DNA of 64,000 nucleotides from a bacterium 210820-DFI.6.37 (lineage in GTDB: Bacteria > Bacillota > Clostridia > Peptostreptococcales > Anaerovoracaceae), in NCBI GenBank assembly GCA_020558355.1, contig JAJCKG010000004.1, forward strand, positions 113,184 to 177,183, written 5' to 3'. Under the pieces are notes generated by a model. The model was not told the origin of the DNA and searched no databases. It was given only the letters and a program-made list of their open reading frames with translations. Shown here in pieces: positions 49,700 through 57,981 of this stretch (positions within the stretch are counted from its first letter, which is position 1; each line of letters starts with the position of its first letter). The position numbers were made by a program, and so were the translations under genes.

Positions 49700-50236
49700 T
49701 TAATAATTTTCCGCCTTAATCTGAAAGTAGGCTCTGGAATGAAAACATACCGGACAGATTTCCGGCGCGTCCTTGCCGGTGAACTGATGGCCGCAGTTAG
49801 CGCACTGCCACAGCACCTCTTCATCCTTGGAAAACACTTTTCCGTCTCTTACATTTTCAGCCAGCTTTCTGTACCGTTCTTCGTGTTCTTTCTCAATAGC
49901 CGCCACTCCGTCCATTTGCTCGGCAATTTCACGAAAGCCTTCTTCTCTTGCGGTTTTTGCCATTTCCGCGTACATTTCAGTCCATTCATAGTTTTCGCCT
50001 TCTGCCGCGGCGATCAGATTTTCTTCTGTCTTTCCCAGGCCTACGGCGTGCTTGAACCACAGCTCCGCGTGCTCTTTTTCATTGGCCGCGGTATCCTTAA
50101 AGATCTCCGCGATCTGTACATATCCCTCCTGCTCAGCCTTTGCCGCGTAAAACGTATACTTGTTTCTTGCCTGAGATTCTCCCGCAAAAGCAGTCAGTAA
50201 ATTTTCAAGAGTCTTTGATCCTTTTAAATCTTTCAT
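49700..50236 (-). CDS. rbr: Rubrerythrin
   Basis: The 178-residue protein has a di-iron four-helix domain ([32 protein letters not shown]) and a C-terminal rubredoxin centre ([12 protein letters not shown]). It reduces hydrogen peroxide in anaerobes. ATG 50234-50236 follows GAGGAGG; the first Met further upstream overlaps that site. Confidence 0.95.
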   Translation of the reverse strand: MKDLKGSKTLENLLTAFAGESQARNKYTFYAAKAEQEGYVQIAEIFKDTAANEKEHAELWFKHAVGLGKTEENLIAAAEGENYEWTEMYAEMAKTAREEGFREIAEQMDGVAAIEKEHEERYRKLAENVRDGKVFSKDEEVLWQCANCGHQFTGKDAPEICPVCFHSRAYFQIKAENY

Positions 50237-50319
50237 ACTTGTTCCTCCTCGGTTCATCGTTATTATTCAATGCTATTTTTAGTAAAAAGAAGGAAAAATA
50301 TTCGATAGAATGAAAAAAA

Positions 50320-50341
50320 GAGCAGATATTATAATCTGCTC
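50320..50341 (-). terminator. Terminator of murA
   Basis: GAGCAGAT / ATCTGCTC with a 6-base loop, followed by TTTTTTT on the minus strand, 23 bases after the murA stop. Confidence 0.85.
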
Positions 50342-50363
50342 CTGATGGTTTGCTCTTCCAAGC

Positions 50364-51635
50364 TCAATCTTCGATTCGAATAATGGTAGCTCCCAGTCCC
50401 CGGAATTTTTCTACAAACCGCTCGTAGCCCCGGTCAATATGGTAAATATCCGAAACTTCTGTCGTACCTTCCGCCACCAGCCCGGTAAGGATTACCGCCG
50501 CTCCGGCCCGCAGATCGGTAGCCACTACCTGCGCGCCCTGCAGCTGCTTGCCGCCCGGGATAATGGCACAGCTTCCATCTGTTTTGATATTAGCTCCCAT
50601 TCGATTGAATTCCGCTACATGCATAAACCGGTTTTCAAAAACGGTTTCAATCACTACGCTGGGTCCTTTTGATACTGCCAGAAGGGCCATAAACGGAGAC
50701 TGCATGTCTGTAGGGAATCCAGGATACGGCAATGTCTTAATGTCGGTAGAGACGATAGGATTCACATCCCCTCTGACAACCATGCCTTCGTCTGTCATAT
50801 AAATCTCCGCCCCGCATTCTCTCAGCTTGGCTGTTACCGGCTTTACATGATCCGGAAGGACATTTTTGATCAGTATATTTCCTTTTGTTATAACCGACGC
50901 TACCATAAAAGTTCCGGCTTCAATCCGGTCCGGAATTACATGATGGCTGACACCGTGAAGGCTCTTCACGCCTTCGATCTTTACTGTATCGGTTCCCGCG
51001 CCCTTGATCTTTGCTCCCATTTTGTTCAAAAAGTTGGCCAGATCTACGATTTCCGGCTCCTGGGCCGCGTTTTCGATGACGGTAGTTCCCTCCGCGAGAG
51101 CCGCTGTCATAATAATAACCTCCGTAGCGCCTACGCTTGGAAAATCCAGATAAACATCATTGCCTACCAGCCTGTCCACCTTCGCTTCCAGCGGTCCCTG
51201 CTTTCCGGACTCTTCTTTAATATCCACGCCCAGAGCGCGCAGTCCTTTCAAATGAAGCTCAATAGGCCGTTTCCCAATAGCGCAGCCTCCAGGAAGCGGA
51301 ATAACCGCTCTTCCTGTCCGCGCGAGAAGCGGTCCGATTACCAGAATCGACGCCCGCATCTTTTTTACCAGTTCAAAGGGCGCTTCGTATTCTGTAATAT
51401 TTTTTGCTTCTATTTCAACAATGTTATCTTCTAATTTATCATCGACCTTCGCGCCCAGACTTTCCAGCAGCTGACACATGACATCCACATCCCGCAGGGC
51501 GGGTGTTTCCATAATGGTACACTTTTCCTCTGTCAGCAGGGCGGCTGCCATAATTGGAAGTACAGCATTTTTTGCCCCGCTTATTTCAACTTCCCCTTTT
51601 AGCGGAGCGCTCTTTTGTACTAAAAATTTTGCCAC
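50364..51635 (-). CDS. murA: UDP-N-acetylglucosamine 1-carboxyvinyltransferase
   Basis: The 423-residue enzyme makes the first committed step to peptidoglycan, adding enolpyruvate to UDP-GlcNAc. Conserved SGAKNAVLPIMAAALL and PLPGGCAIGKRPIELHLKGL are present, the latter with the catalytic Cys that fosfomycin binds. GTG 51633-51635 behind GGAGG is the most likely start; a longer frame has no site. Transcribed alone, ending in a strong terminator. Confidence 0.93.
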   Translation of the reverse strand: MAKFLVQKSAPLKGEVEISGAKNAVLPIMAAALLTEEKCTIMETPALRDVDVMCQLLESLGAKVDDKLEDNIVEIEAKNITEYEAPFELVKKMRASILVIGPLLARTGRAVIPLPGGCAIGKRPIELHLKGLRALGVDIKEESGKQGPLEAKVDRLVGNDVYLDFPSVGATEVIIMTAALAEGTTVIENAAQEPEIVDLANFLNKMGAKIKGAGTDTVKIEGVKSLHGVSHHVIPDRIEAGTFMVASVITKGNILIKNVLPDHVKPVTAKLRECGAEIYMTDEGMVVRGDVNPIVSTDIKTLPYPGFPTDMQSPFMALLAVSKGPSVVIETVFENRFMHVAEFNRMGANIKTDGSCAIIPGGKQLQGAQVVATDLRAGAAVILTGLVAEGTTEVSDIYHIDRGYERFVEKFRGLGATIIRIED

Positions 51636-51820
51636 TTCTTTCCTCCAAACACATTTATCTAACCTACAGTATACCTGTTTCACACCAGCTTTTCAAGAAT
51701 AATGCAAAAGAAAGAGGCATTAAATGTTTCATGCTAAAGGGGAACAAAACATATTTTTTCATCGCCTCTTTCTCGGTTTTATTTTTGTCCTTTTTCCGGT
51801 CGAATATTCCTCATAGTATG

Positions 51821-51850
51821 AAAAAGCACTGCGTGTCCGCAATGCTTTTT
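51821..51850 (-). terminator. Terminator of the AbrB-type gene
   Basis: AAAAAGCACTGCG, 4-base loop, CGCAATGCTTTTT: a 13-bp stem with one mismatch and U-tract, just past the abrB-like stop. The rest of 51636-51866 holds no gene. Confidence 0.8.
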
Positions 51851-51866
51851 ATCGATTCCGTCTTAA

Positions 51867-52109
51867 CTAAAGAGACTTCAGTTCACTTATGCAGTTTTCG
51901 CAGATATTCTTGCCCTTGATCTGCTTTACTGTCTTCGCGCTTCCACAGAAGATACAGCAAGGTTCATATTTTTTAAGCAAAATATAATCCTCGTCCACGA
52001 AAATTTCGATCGGATCTTTGATCTCAATGTTCAGCGTTCTTCTCAGTTCAATCGGCAGTACAATTCTTCCCAGCTCGTCCACTTTTCTAACGATTCCTGT
52101 AGCTTTCAT
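51867..52109 (-). CDS. AbrB/SpoVT-family transition-state regulator
   Basis: The 80-residue protein begins KATGIVRKVDELGRIVLPIELRRTLNIE, the AbrB swapped-hairpin DNA-binding fold. A C-terminal zinc-finger-like part (CCIFCGSAKTV, ICENCISEL) follows. Related proteins control entry into sporulation or stationary phase. It is a single gene with its own terminator. Confidence 0.88.
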   Translation of the reverse strand: MKATGIVRKVDELGRIVLPIELRRTLNIEIKDPIEIFVDEDYILLKKYEPCCIFCGSAKTVKQIKGKNICENCISELKSL

Positions 52110-52179
52110 GTTTACTCCTTTCTCTACAGCCGTCCGCGCGGGCTGCGTCAGACGCGCTATAATCCCCTAAAATAAAATT

Positions 52180-52512
52180 TTATTGATCCTTTTTGTTCCT
52201 GGCAATCAGATTTTTAAGAGAGCCAAGCGCATTAACGATGGAGGTCAGGGCTGCCGTAATACTCTGGTTACCTTTCATTACTTCCGCCAGACCGCCCAGA
52301 GATTCCGCCACATCTCCCACTGCCTCATTGACCTGTTCGGTCCTCTCGGCCGCAATCGACGAGATAGTCTCTGTGTCCTGAAGAATCTTATTGGTGTGCT
52401 TGATGGTCACGATAAGATTTTTCATAAACACGATGCAGAAAACAATCAGCACTAAAAGGCCGATTATAATCAGGGCCCACCCTAATGTTTTTAAATCCAG
52501 TGTTATTACCAT
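52180..52512 (-). CDS. Small membrane protein (DUF948-like)
   Basis: The 110-residue protein has one N-terminal membrane segment (LGWALIIIGLLVLIVFCIVF) and a helical coiled region (EQVNEAVGDVAESLGGLAEVM). ATG 52510-52512 is behind GGAGG. It resembles DUF948-type general stress membrane proteins. Divergent from spmA. Confidence 0.65.
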   Translation of the reverse strand: MVITLDLKTLGWALIIIGLLVLIVFCIVFMKNLIVTIKHTNKILQDTETISSIAAERTEQVNEAVGDVAESLGGLAEVMKGNQSITAALTSIVNALGSLKNLIARNKKDQ

Positions 52513-52576
52513 ATCTCTACCTCCGCCCATAAAACAAGATATATCTATTATTACATAAATTGTAAATTGTTTCAAC

Positions 52577-52604
52577 TCATATTTTCCATATTTCAGAATA
52601 AATT
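52577..52604 (+). promoter_or_regulatory. Possible sigma-E-type promoter of spmAB
   Basis: TCATATT (52577-52583) is a perfect fit to the sigma-E -35; a 13-base spacer and AATAAATT (52597-52604) give a partial -10. spmAB is sigma-E controlled in Bacillus. Spacer one base short of usual. Confidence 0.3.
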
Positions 52605-52627
52605 TGCTTTTAGAGGTGAAAAAAATC

Positions 52628-53218
52628 ATGATGAATTACATTTGGGCAGCAATGATCTGCCTCGGGATCGGCTTTGCCTGTGTAAACGGTACTCTGGAAA
52701 GCTTTACGGACGGGTTAATGTCAAGCTGCAGTGAGGCAGTGGAGTTTGTCATCAGCCTCATGGGTATTATGGCAGTCTGGAGCGGGCTTATGAATATTGC
52801 CGATAAATCCGGACTCATTGAAATCATATCCCGGCGGGTAAAGCCTGCCATGCAGTTTCTCTTTCCGCTGGAAAAAGATGATCAGACAACGGCTGTTATG
52901 CTTATGAGCTTTGTCGCGAATATTTTCGGCGCGGGAAACAGCGCTACTGTTTTTTCTCTGAAAGCGATGGAGCGTCTCGATGAGGAAAACGGGAAGTCCC
53001 CTTACGCCAGCGACGCTATGTGCATGTTTACCGCCGTCACCATGTCCATGGTCCAGTTGGTGCCTGTTACAGTCATAAAAATCCGCAGTGACCTGGGTTC
53101 AGCGGATTCCGGAAGCATTATCATTCCTTCCATCCTTGCCGGTCTGATTTCCATGGCCGCCTCTATTTTAGTATGTAAATTCTTCGAAAGGAAGCGTCAC
53201 AATGTCCGCCATTCTTAG
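52628..53218 (+). CDS. spmA: Spore maturation protein A
   Basis: The 196-residue membrane protein matches SpmA: MNYIWAAMICLGIGFACVNG, LMGIMAVWSGLMNIADKSGL, MSFVANIFGAGNSATVF. SpmA and SpmB help dehydrate the spore core. ATG 52628 follows GAGGTG; the next ATG is equally possible. It overlaps spmB by 17 bases. Confidence 0.92.
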   Translation: MMNYIWAAMICLGIGFACVNGTLESFTDGLMSSCSEAVEFVISLMGIMAVWSGLMNIADKSGLIEIISRRVKPAMQFLFPLEKDDQTTAVMLMSFVANIFGAGNSATVFSLKAMERLDEENGKSPYASDAMCMFTAVTMSMVQLVPVTVIKIRSDLGSADSGSIIIPSILAGLISMAASILVCKFFERKRHNVRHS

Positions 53219-53729
53219 TACACTCTCTGTTTTCTTTATCCCGGTGATCATTACCGTAATCATCTTCTACGGACTGAAGAAAAAAGCGCCAGTCTACGAC
53301 CTTTTCGCGGAAGGCGCGAAAGACGGCATTGCCACAGCCGTAGAAATTTTGCCTTTTATCATTGCGATTTTCATTGGAATCGAGGCTATAACCGCCTCCG
53401 GAGCTATGGAATGGCTGGAAGGTTTTCTAGGGCCGGTCTTTGAACTGGCCGGCATACCCAAGGAACTGATTTCCCTCGTTCTGCTCCGGCCCGTATCCGG
53501 AAGCGGTTCTCTGGTCCTTGCGGAACGGATTATGACAGACTGGGGTACCGACTCCCTTGTGGGCAGAGCGGCTTCCGTTATGGTAGGAAGCTGCGAAACC
53601 GTTTTTTATGTTCTGGCCCTTTATTTCGGTGTTACCGCCGTAAAAAAAATGAGACACGCTTTTGCCGCGGGTCTCATCGGATATATCGTAGGAATTGCCG
53701 CCTCTGTTTTCCTGTGCCGAATCATGTAA
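53202..53729 (+). CDS. spmB: Spore maturation protein B
   Basis: The 175-residue membrane protein matches SpmB: VEILPFIIAIFIGIEAITAS, LLRPVSGSGSLVLAERIM and VGSCETVFYVLALYFGV. It functions with SpmA. It ends 8 bases inside the convergent methyltransferase gene. Confidence 0.92.
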   Translation: MSAILSTLSVFFIPVIITVIIFYGLKKKAPVYDLFAEGAKDGIATAVEILPFIIAIFIGIEAITASGAMEWLEGFLGPVFELAGIPKELISLVLLRPVSGSGSLVLAERIMTDWGTDSLVGRAASVMVGSCETVFYVLALYFGVTAVKKMRHAFAAGLIGYIVGIAASVFLCRIM

Positions 53730-54453
53730 TACGTTCATAAATACGCAGAATTTCCTCTGAATAAACGCCCTTTTCCTGATACACATAAAGCATTGGAAGG
53801 AGCTTTAGTTCCCGGCCTCCGTTTTTTACACAGTGAAGCAGGACAATGTTAGGGCTCTGGCCTTCCATCGGCGCTACCAGACGCATTTCTTTTGGCTCCA
53901 GGCGATATTTTAGGCACAAATGAAAAATATCCGTCAGGCGGCTCGGTCTATGTACCATATAGAAGTCGCCTCTGTTTCGCAAAAGCCGGCAGGCGCAGGC
54001 TATAAAGTCCTCCAGAGAGCCTACGGTCTCATGCCTTGCGATTGATTTTGCCCGGTTTTCATTGACGATACCGCCGCTTGACCGCATATAAGGAGGATTT
54101 GCCGTAACCGCGTCCGCCCAGCCGTCTTCCAGACCGGAAAAGTCGGCTACATTTCCATGAAAAAAACAGACTCGCCCGCTGAGGCCGTTAAGGGCGGCGT
54201 TTCTTCGCGCCCGCTCATAGGAGCCTTCCTGGTATTCGACACCACAGATCACTCCCGCGTCTGTTTTATGGCTCAGAATTAAGGGAATGATCCCCGTCCC
54301 TGTTCCCAGATCCACAATCCGGCCGGCCTTCTTCTTTGAAGCGAAATCCGCGAGGATCACGGCGTCCACACCGTAACAGAATTCCTCCGGCTTTTGTATC
54401 AGCCGCAAATCGGAAAAGCCGATCTCGTCCATTCTCTCTCCTGGCTTCAGCAT
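53722..54453 (-). CDS. trmN6: tRNA1(Val) (adenine(37)-N6)-methyltransferase
   Basis: The 243-residue enzyme has FCYGVDAVILADFA, the SAM motif VDLGTGTGIIPLIL, and the catalytic NPPY in VTANPPYMRSSGG, characteristic of YfiC/TrmN6. It follows the ricT-like gene by 4 bases, in the usual tmk-holB-ricT-trmN6 order of Clostridia. Confidence 0.9.
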   Translation of the reverse strand: MLKPGERMDEIGFSDLRLIQKPEEFCYGVDAVILADFASKKKAGRIVDLGTGTGIIPLILSHKTDAGVICGVEYQEGSYERARRNAALNGLSGRVCFFHGNVADFSGLEDGWADAVTANPPYMRSSGGIVNENRAKSIARHETVGSLEDFIACACRLLRNRGDFYMVHRPSRLTDIFHLCLKYRLEPKEMRLVAPMEGQSPNIVLLHCVKNGGRELKLLPMLYVYQEKGVYSEEILRIYERIT

Positions 54454-54457
54454 AGCG

Positions 54458-55387
54458 TCAATCCTTCAGCAGATCTTTGATTTCTTTCAGAAGTTCTCCA
54501 TCCAGCTCTTCCAGGTCATTATCATTTTTCTTTTTCCTTTTTCCCTTGCCCAGCCGTTTGATCTCTTCTTTCTTATAGCTGTAAAACTCTGTACTCAGCT
54601 TTTCCTGCTTGTCTTTCTCTTTATTTCCCTCTTCAAGGACCAGTCGGGTCTTTATCTTATTTTCCAAAAGATTCGTGTCCACTACAACCGCCAGTCCATC
54701 CGGTGTCTTGACCCGCTCGCCTGCGTCAGGCATGCCTTTCTTCAGTTCCATATAGACATCGTTTTCATATTTCAGGCAGCACATAAGCCTTCCGCAGATT
54801 CCGGAGATCTTAGTTGGGTTTAAAGAGAGATTCTGCACCTTTGCCATTTTAATCGATACCGGCTCAAACTCACAGAGCCAGCTGTGACAGCAGAGACTGC
54901 GTCCGCAGGTACCGATACCGCCCCGCATCTTCGCTTCATCCCGCACCCCGATCTGCCTCAGCTCGATTCGCATTTTAAATACACCGGCCAGGTCCTTTAC
55001 CAGTTCGCGGAAATCCACTCTGCCGTCCGCTGTGAAATAAAAGATGATCTTACTGTTATCGAAAGTATATTCCACATCGATCAGTTTCATTTCCAGCTTG
55101 TGCTTGTCTATTTTTTCCTGACAGAGACGCAGGGCCCGCTCTTTTTTCTGATTGTTGTCCCTATGCCGCTTATGATCCCTTTCATCCGCGATCCGTATAA
55201 TTTTTTTCAAGGGGGATACGATCTCGGAAGGACGCACTTCCTTTTCAGCCATATTCACAGTGCCGAATTCCATTCCCCTCGCTGTTTCCACGATTACATT
55301 GGTTCCTACCTTCACTTTCAGGTTGCCCGGATCGAAATAATATACTTTACCGGCGGTTTTAAATTTTACGCCTACTACTTTTACCAT
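54458..55387 (-). CDS. ricT: PSP1-domain protein, RicT/YaaT-like
   Basis: The 309-residue protein begins MVKVVGVKFKTAGKVYYFDP and has the Cys motifs CGTCGRSLCCHSWL and ISGICGRLMCCLKYE that bind Fe-S clusters in RicT. RicT with RicA and RicF speeds phosphorelay or RNase Y-dependent RNA maturation in Bacillus. A Lys-rich tail follows. Confidence 0.92.
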   Translation of the reverse strand: MVKVVGVKFKTAGKVYYFDPGNLKVKVGTNVIVETARGMEFGTVNMAEKEVRPSEIVSPLKKIIRIADERDHKRHRDNNQKKERALRLCQEKIDKHKLEMKLIDVEYTFDNSKIIFYFTADGRVDFRELVKDLAGVFKMRIELRQIGVRDEAKMRGGIGTCGRSLCCHSWLCEFEPVSIKMAKVQNLSLNPTKISGICGRLMCCLKYENDVYMELKKGMPDAGERVKTPDGLAVVVDTNLLENKIKTRLVLEEGNKEKDKQEKLSTEFYSYKKEEIKRLGKGKRKKKNDNDLEELDGELLKEIKDLLKD

Positions 55388-55390
55388 TCT

Positions 55391-56203
55391 CTATCCTCCA
55401 ATTTTTATCATCAGATCCTTCAAAGCGTAGCTTTTAGCTACACCCCTTTGGATTTGTCTTCTTGTCTGTTCAATCATACTTACATTTTTGTATATCTGGC
55501 TCTTTTTATACAGTCTTCCCTTTTCAGAGGGCTCAATCAAAAGGTCCCGGTACACCCGCTCAAGGGCGTCCAGAAAAGCCCCGGTTTTCCCGGCGTCCTT
55601 CATAATCTCGGAAATAGCCTCCTTACGCTTATAAAAGGGCTGGCCCTCCAGCAGCAGATCAGCCACGGCCCTGGCCGTCTCCATCATTCCTTCATAGCTT
55701 TCCTGCCCGAAATAGTTAAGTCGGAACTTTACACATCTGGACAAAATTGTCTGCGTCAGATTTTCAATGTTCTCCGACAGCAAAATCAGAATCGTTCCTT
55801 CTGCCGGTTCTTCCAATGTTTTCAGCAGACGGTTCTGGGCCCGAAGGGTCATCGTGTCCGCGTCGCTGATCACGGCAATGTTTCGCGGGCCGTACGGCTT
55901 TGTTTTCAGCCGTTCCTGCAGCTTTTCAATGGCTTCATCCTTAATGCTGCTTCCATCCGCCTGTACATAAATCAGGTCTTCATAATTGCCGTGTTCAATT
56001 TTCCTGCAGGAAGCGCACCGGCCGCAGCCGATCCCCGGCTCTTCTTCGCATAAAACAGCCTTGACAAACGCCTCCGCAAAGGCCTTTTTGTCCAGGACAG
56101 CTTCTCCTTCAAATATATACGCGTGGGAAACATTTCCCTTTTTAATGGCCTCCGATAGCCGGTTTACCAATTTTTCATTTCCCTGGATCTGTCCAAAACT
56201 CAT
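55391..56203 (-). CDS. holB: DNA polymerase III delta' subunit
   Basis: The 270-residue clamp-loader protein has the zinc cluster GIGCGRCASCRKIEHGNYED and NRLLKTLEEPAEGTILILL (SRC-like sensor region), typical of HolB. The N-terminal GNEKLVNRLSEAIKKGNVSHAYIFEG fits the AAA+ fold. It overlaps tmk by 4 bases. Confidence 0.92.
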   Translation of the reverse strand: MSFGQIQGNEKLVNRLSEAIKKGNVSHAYIFEGEAVLDKKAFAEAFVKAVLCEEEPGIGCGRCASCRKIEHGNYEDLIYVQADGSSIKDEAIEKLQERLKTKPYGPRNIAVISDADTMTLRAQNRLLKTLEEPAEGTILILLSENIENLTQTILSRCVKFRLNYFGQESYEGMMETARAVADLLLEGQPFYKRKEAISEIMKDAGKTGAFLDALERVYRDLLIEPSEKGRLYKKSQIYKNVSMIEQTRRQIQRGVAKSYALKDLMIKIGG

Positions 56204-56820
56204 CTCTGCAAAAGCCTTTCTATACGCTGCAGTATTTCTTCACGGATCGCTTCAACCTCTCTCCCCGCGTCGATTCCCACGATCCGATCTGGAAACTGCA
56301 GCTCCAGCTCTTCATAACCTTGGAAGACCCGCTCATGAAATTCCGCGTTTTCCATCTCGATTCGATCCTGTTCTTCTTTTTTGATCCGGCTTTTGCCTAT
56401 CCCCGGATCCAGCTTCATCAAAAAGGTCAGATCCGGAACGCAATCTCTGACCGCGTACGCATTGATAATGGAAACACAGTCTCCCAGTCCTCGTCCATAC
56501 CCTTGATACGCAATGCTGGAATCGATAAAACGGTCACAGACCACATGGCTTCCGTCTTCCAACGCGGGCCGTATCACCTCGGCCACATGCTGCGCCCTGG
56601 AAGCCGCGTAAAGCAGCGTTTCGGTCACAGGATCCATTTCCCGGTGATTCCGGTCGAGAATGATTTCCCGTATTTTTTCACTGATGGGTGTTCCACCCGG
56701 TTCTCTTGTTACGATCACTGGTTCTCCCCGTTTTCGAAAAAATTCTGTGATTTCCTGTATCTGTGTTGATTTTCCGGATCCGTCCGGTCCTTCTATCGTA
56801 ATAAACAAACCTCTTCTCAT
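56200..56820 (-). CDS. tmk: dTMP kinase
   Basis: The 206-residue enzyme phosphorylates dTMP to dTDP. P-loop GPDGSGKSTQI, the DRX-type motif CDRFIDSSIAYQGYGRGLG and TREPGGTPISEKIR are present. Start overlaps the upstream small gene by 4 bases. First recognisable gene of the cluster. Confidence 0.95.
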   Translation of the reverse strand: MRRGLFITIEGPDGSGKSTQIQEITEFFRKRGEPVIVTREPGGTPISEKIREIILDRNHREMDPVTETLLYAASRAQHVAEVIRPALEDGSHVVCDRFIDSSIAYQGYGRGLGDCVSIINAYAVRDCVPDLTFLMKLDPGIGKSRIKKEEQDRIEMENAEFHERVFQGYEELELQFPDRIVGIDAGREVEAIREEILQRIERLLQR

Positions 56821-56984
56821 CTTCTTCGTCTGCTCCCGCTTTGTTTTCCTGCTCCATTATGGCTGTCTTTATTCTGTTTGACAACTTCATCGATCAGCCG
56901 TATCAAAAAATATACAATCATATATACAAGAGGGATACAGAGCAGCAGCGTAAATATCACTTTTAGTATGGTCATGAAAATCAT
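56817..56984 (-). CDS. Small membrane protein before tmk
   Basis: A 55-residue protein with one or two membrane segments (MTILKVIFTLLLCIPLVYMI, VYFLIRLIDEV) and a basic tail. ATG 56982-56984 has GGGGGAA before it; the longer frame does not. Overlap with tmk suggests coupled translation. Family unknown. Confidence 0.6.
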   Translation of the reverse strand: MIFMTILKVIFTLLLCIPLVYMIVYFLIRLIDEVVKQNKDSHNGAGKQSGSRRRR

Positions 56985-57076
56985 ATACGTTCCCCCTGTT
57001 TTCCAGTCCACGATAAATTTCTTTAATAACAAGCCTGACAAATATTATATCATGCCTGAGGCAGATTCCACAACAT

Positions 57077-57889
57077 CTAATATCCCATGGATTTCAGTCC
57101 GCTGGCAATTTCACAGTAAAGTCCTGTAATATCCGCTTTTTCCTTTTTTCTTCCCGCCTCTTTTCCCGAAGCTGCCGCTGCCGGGTGAGAAATGCCGTAT
57201 TTTCCCTTCCCCAAATAGACGCCCCGAAACGCGCCCCATTTCGCGGAGTCTACCGATACCAGTCCATCGTTGGGACCTTCCATTTTTCGGATCAGGTGGT
57301 AAAACAGGCTCATGGATGGATCACTGCTTCCCCGCTTCATATCAAAGGCATAGCTCTGATAATAGACTTCTTTCGCGTCCGGTACCAGCTCGTTAAAAAT
57401 TTTCATATAATCGGCAGTCATTTGTTCATAGGTTTTAAGCGATCTGTTTTCTCCGCCTCCGTCTGCCAGCAGCATACGGTTAAAAAGCCACAAAAGCGCT
57501 CTATAGGCGCCTGAGGCTTTTTTCTCCATCTTATCCATAGAGAGAATCCCCCGGTGAGGCGTAGCCAGCGTAGTAAGAGAGGCGATCTGTGATTCCATAC
57601 CCAGGCGTGAAATCAGATATCTGGCCTCAATTCCGCCCTTGGAATGGGCAATCAGGTTCAGCTTCTCCGTTCCGTATTCCCGCAGAGCGCGCAGCGCCGA
57701 AACCTTTAGCTGTTCCGCGTTATGCTGAATACTTCCAAAAGCGTCCTGCCTGCCAAAGCAGACGATGGCCCCGCGCTCTCGCAGCGATTCCGGGATTCTT
57801 CCCCAATACCTCTGAAAGTCACCATCCTTATAACCGATTCCGTGAATCAGCATGATAGGATATTTCGTCGCGCATGTATAATCTTCCAT
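57077..57889 (-). CDS. Lipase-like alpha/beta hydrolase
   Basis: The 270-residue protein has YPIMLIHGIGYKDGD (oxyanion region), the nucleophile motif NLIAHSKGGIEARYL (Ser in HSKGG), and TTLATPHRG, as in triacylglycerol-lipase-like esterases. No signal peptide is seen, so it is probably cytosolic. Bases 56985-57076 upstream of the next gene hold no gene. Confidence 0.82.
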   Translation of the reverse strand: MEDYTCATKYPIMLIHGIGYKDGDFQRYWGRIPESLRERGAIVCFGRQDAFGSIQHNAEQLKVSALRALREYGTEKLNLIAHSKGGIEARYLISRLGMESQIASLTTLATPHRGILSMDKMEKKASGAYRALLWLFNRMLLADGGGENRSLKTYEQMTADYMKIFNELVPDAKEVYYQSYAFDMKRGSSDPSMSLFYHLIRKMEGPNDGLVSVDSAKWGAFRGVYLGKGKYGISHPAAAASGKEAGRKKEKADITGLYCEIASGLKSMGY

Positions 57890-57919
57890 TTCCGCCTCCT
57901 TTTTCTTATTATACAGAAA

Positions 57920-57946
57920 AAAGGATCGCTGTACAAACGATCCTTT
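57920..57946 (-). terminator. Terminator of the two-component operon
   Basis: AAAGGATCG, 9-base loop, CGATCCTTT followed by TTTT on the minus strand, 36 bases after the kinase stop. Confidence 0.85.
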
Positions 57947-57981
57947 CCGCTTATTCTATATCACCTCATGGAATTTTCGCG

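Noticed and set aside
54884..56053. Plus-strand ORF of 389 codons
   Set aside because: Antisense to ricT and holB, both with clear family motifs.
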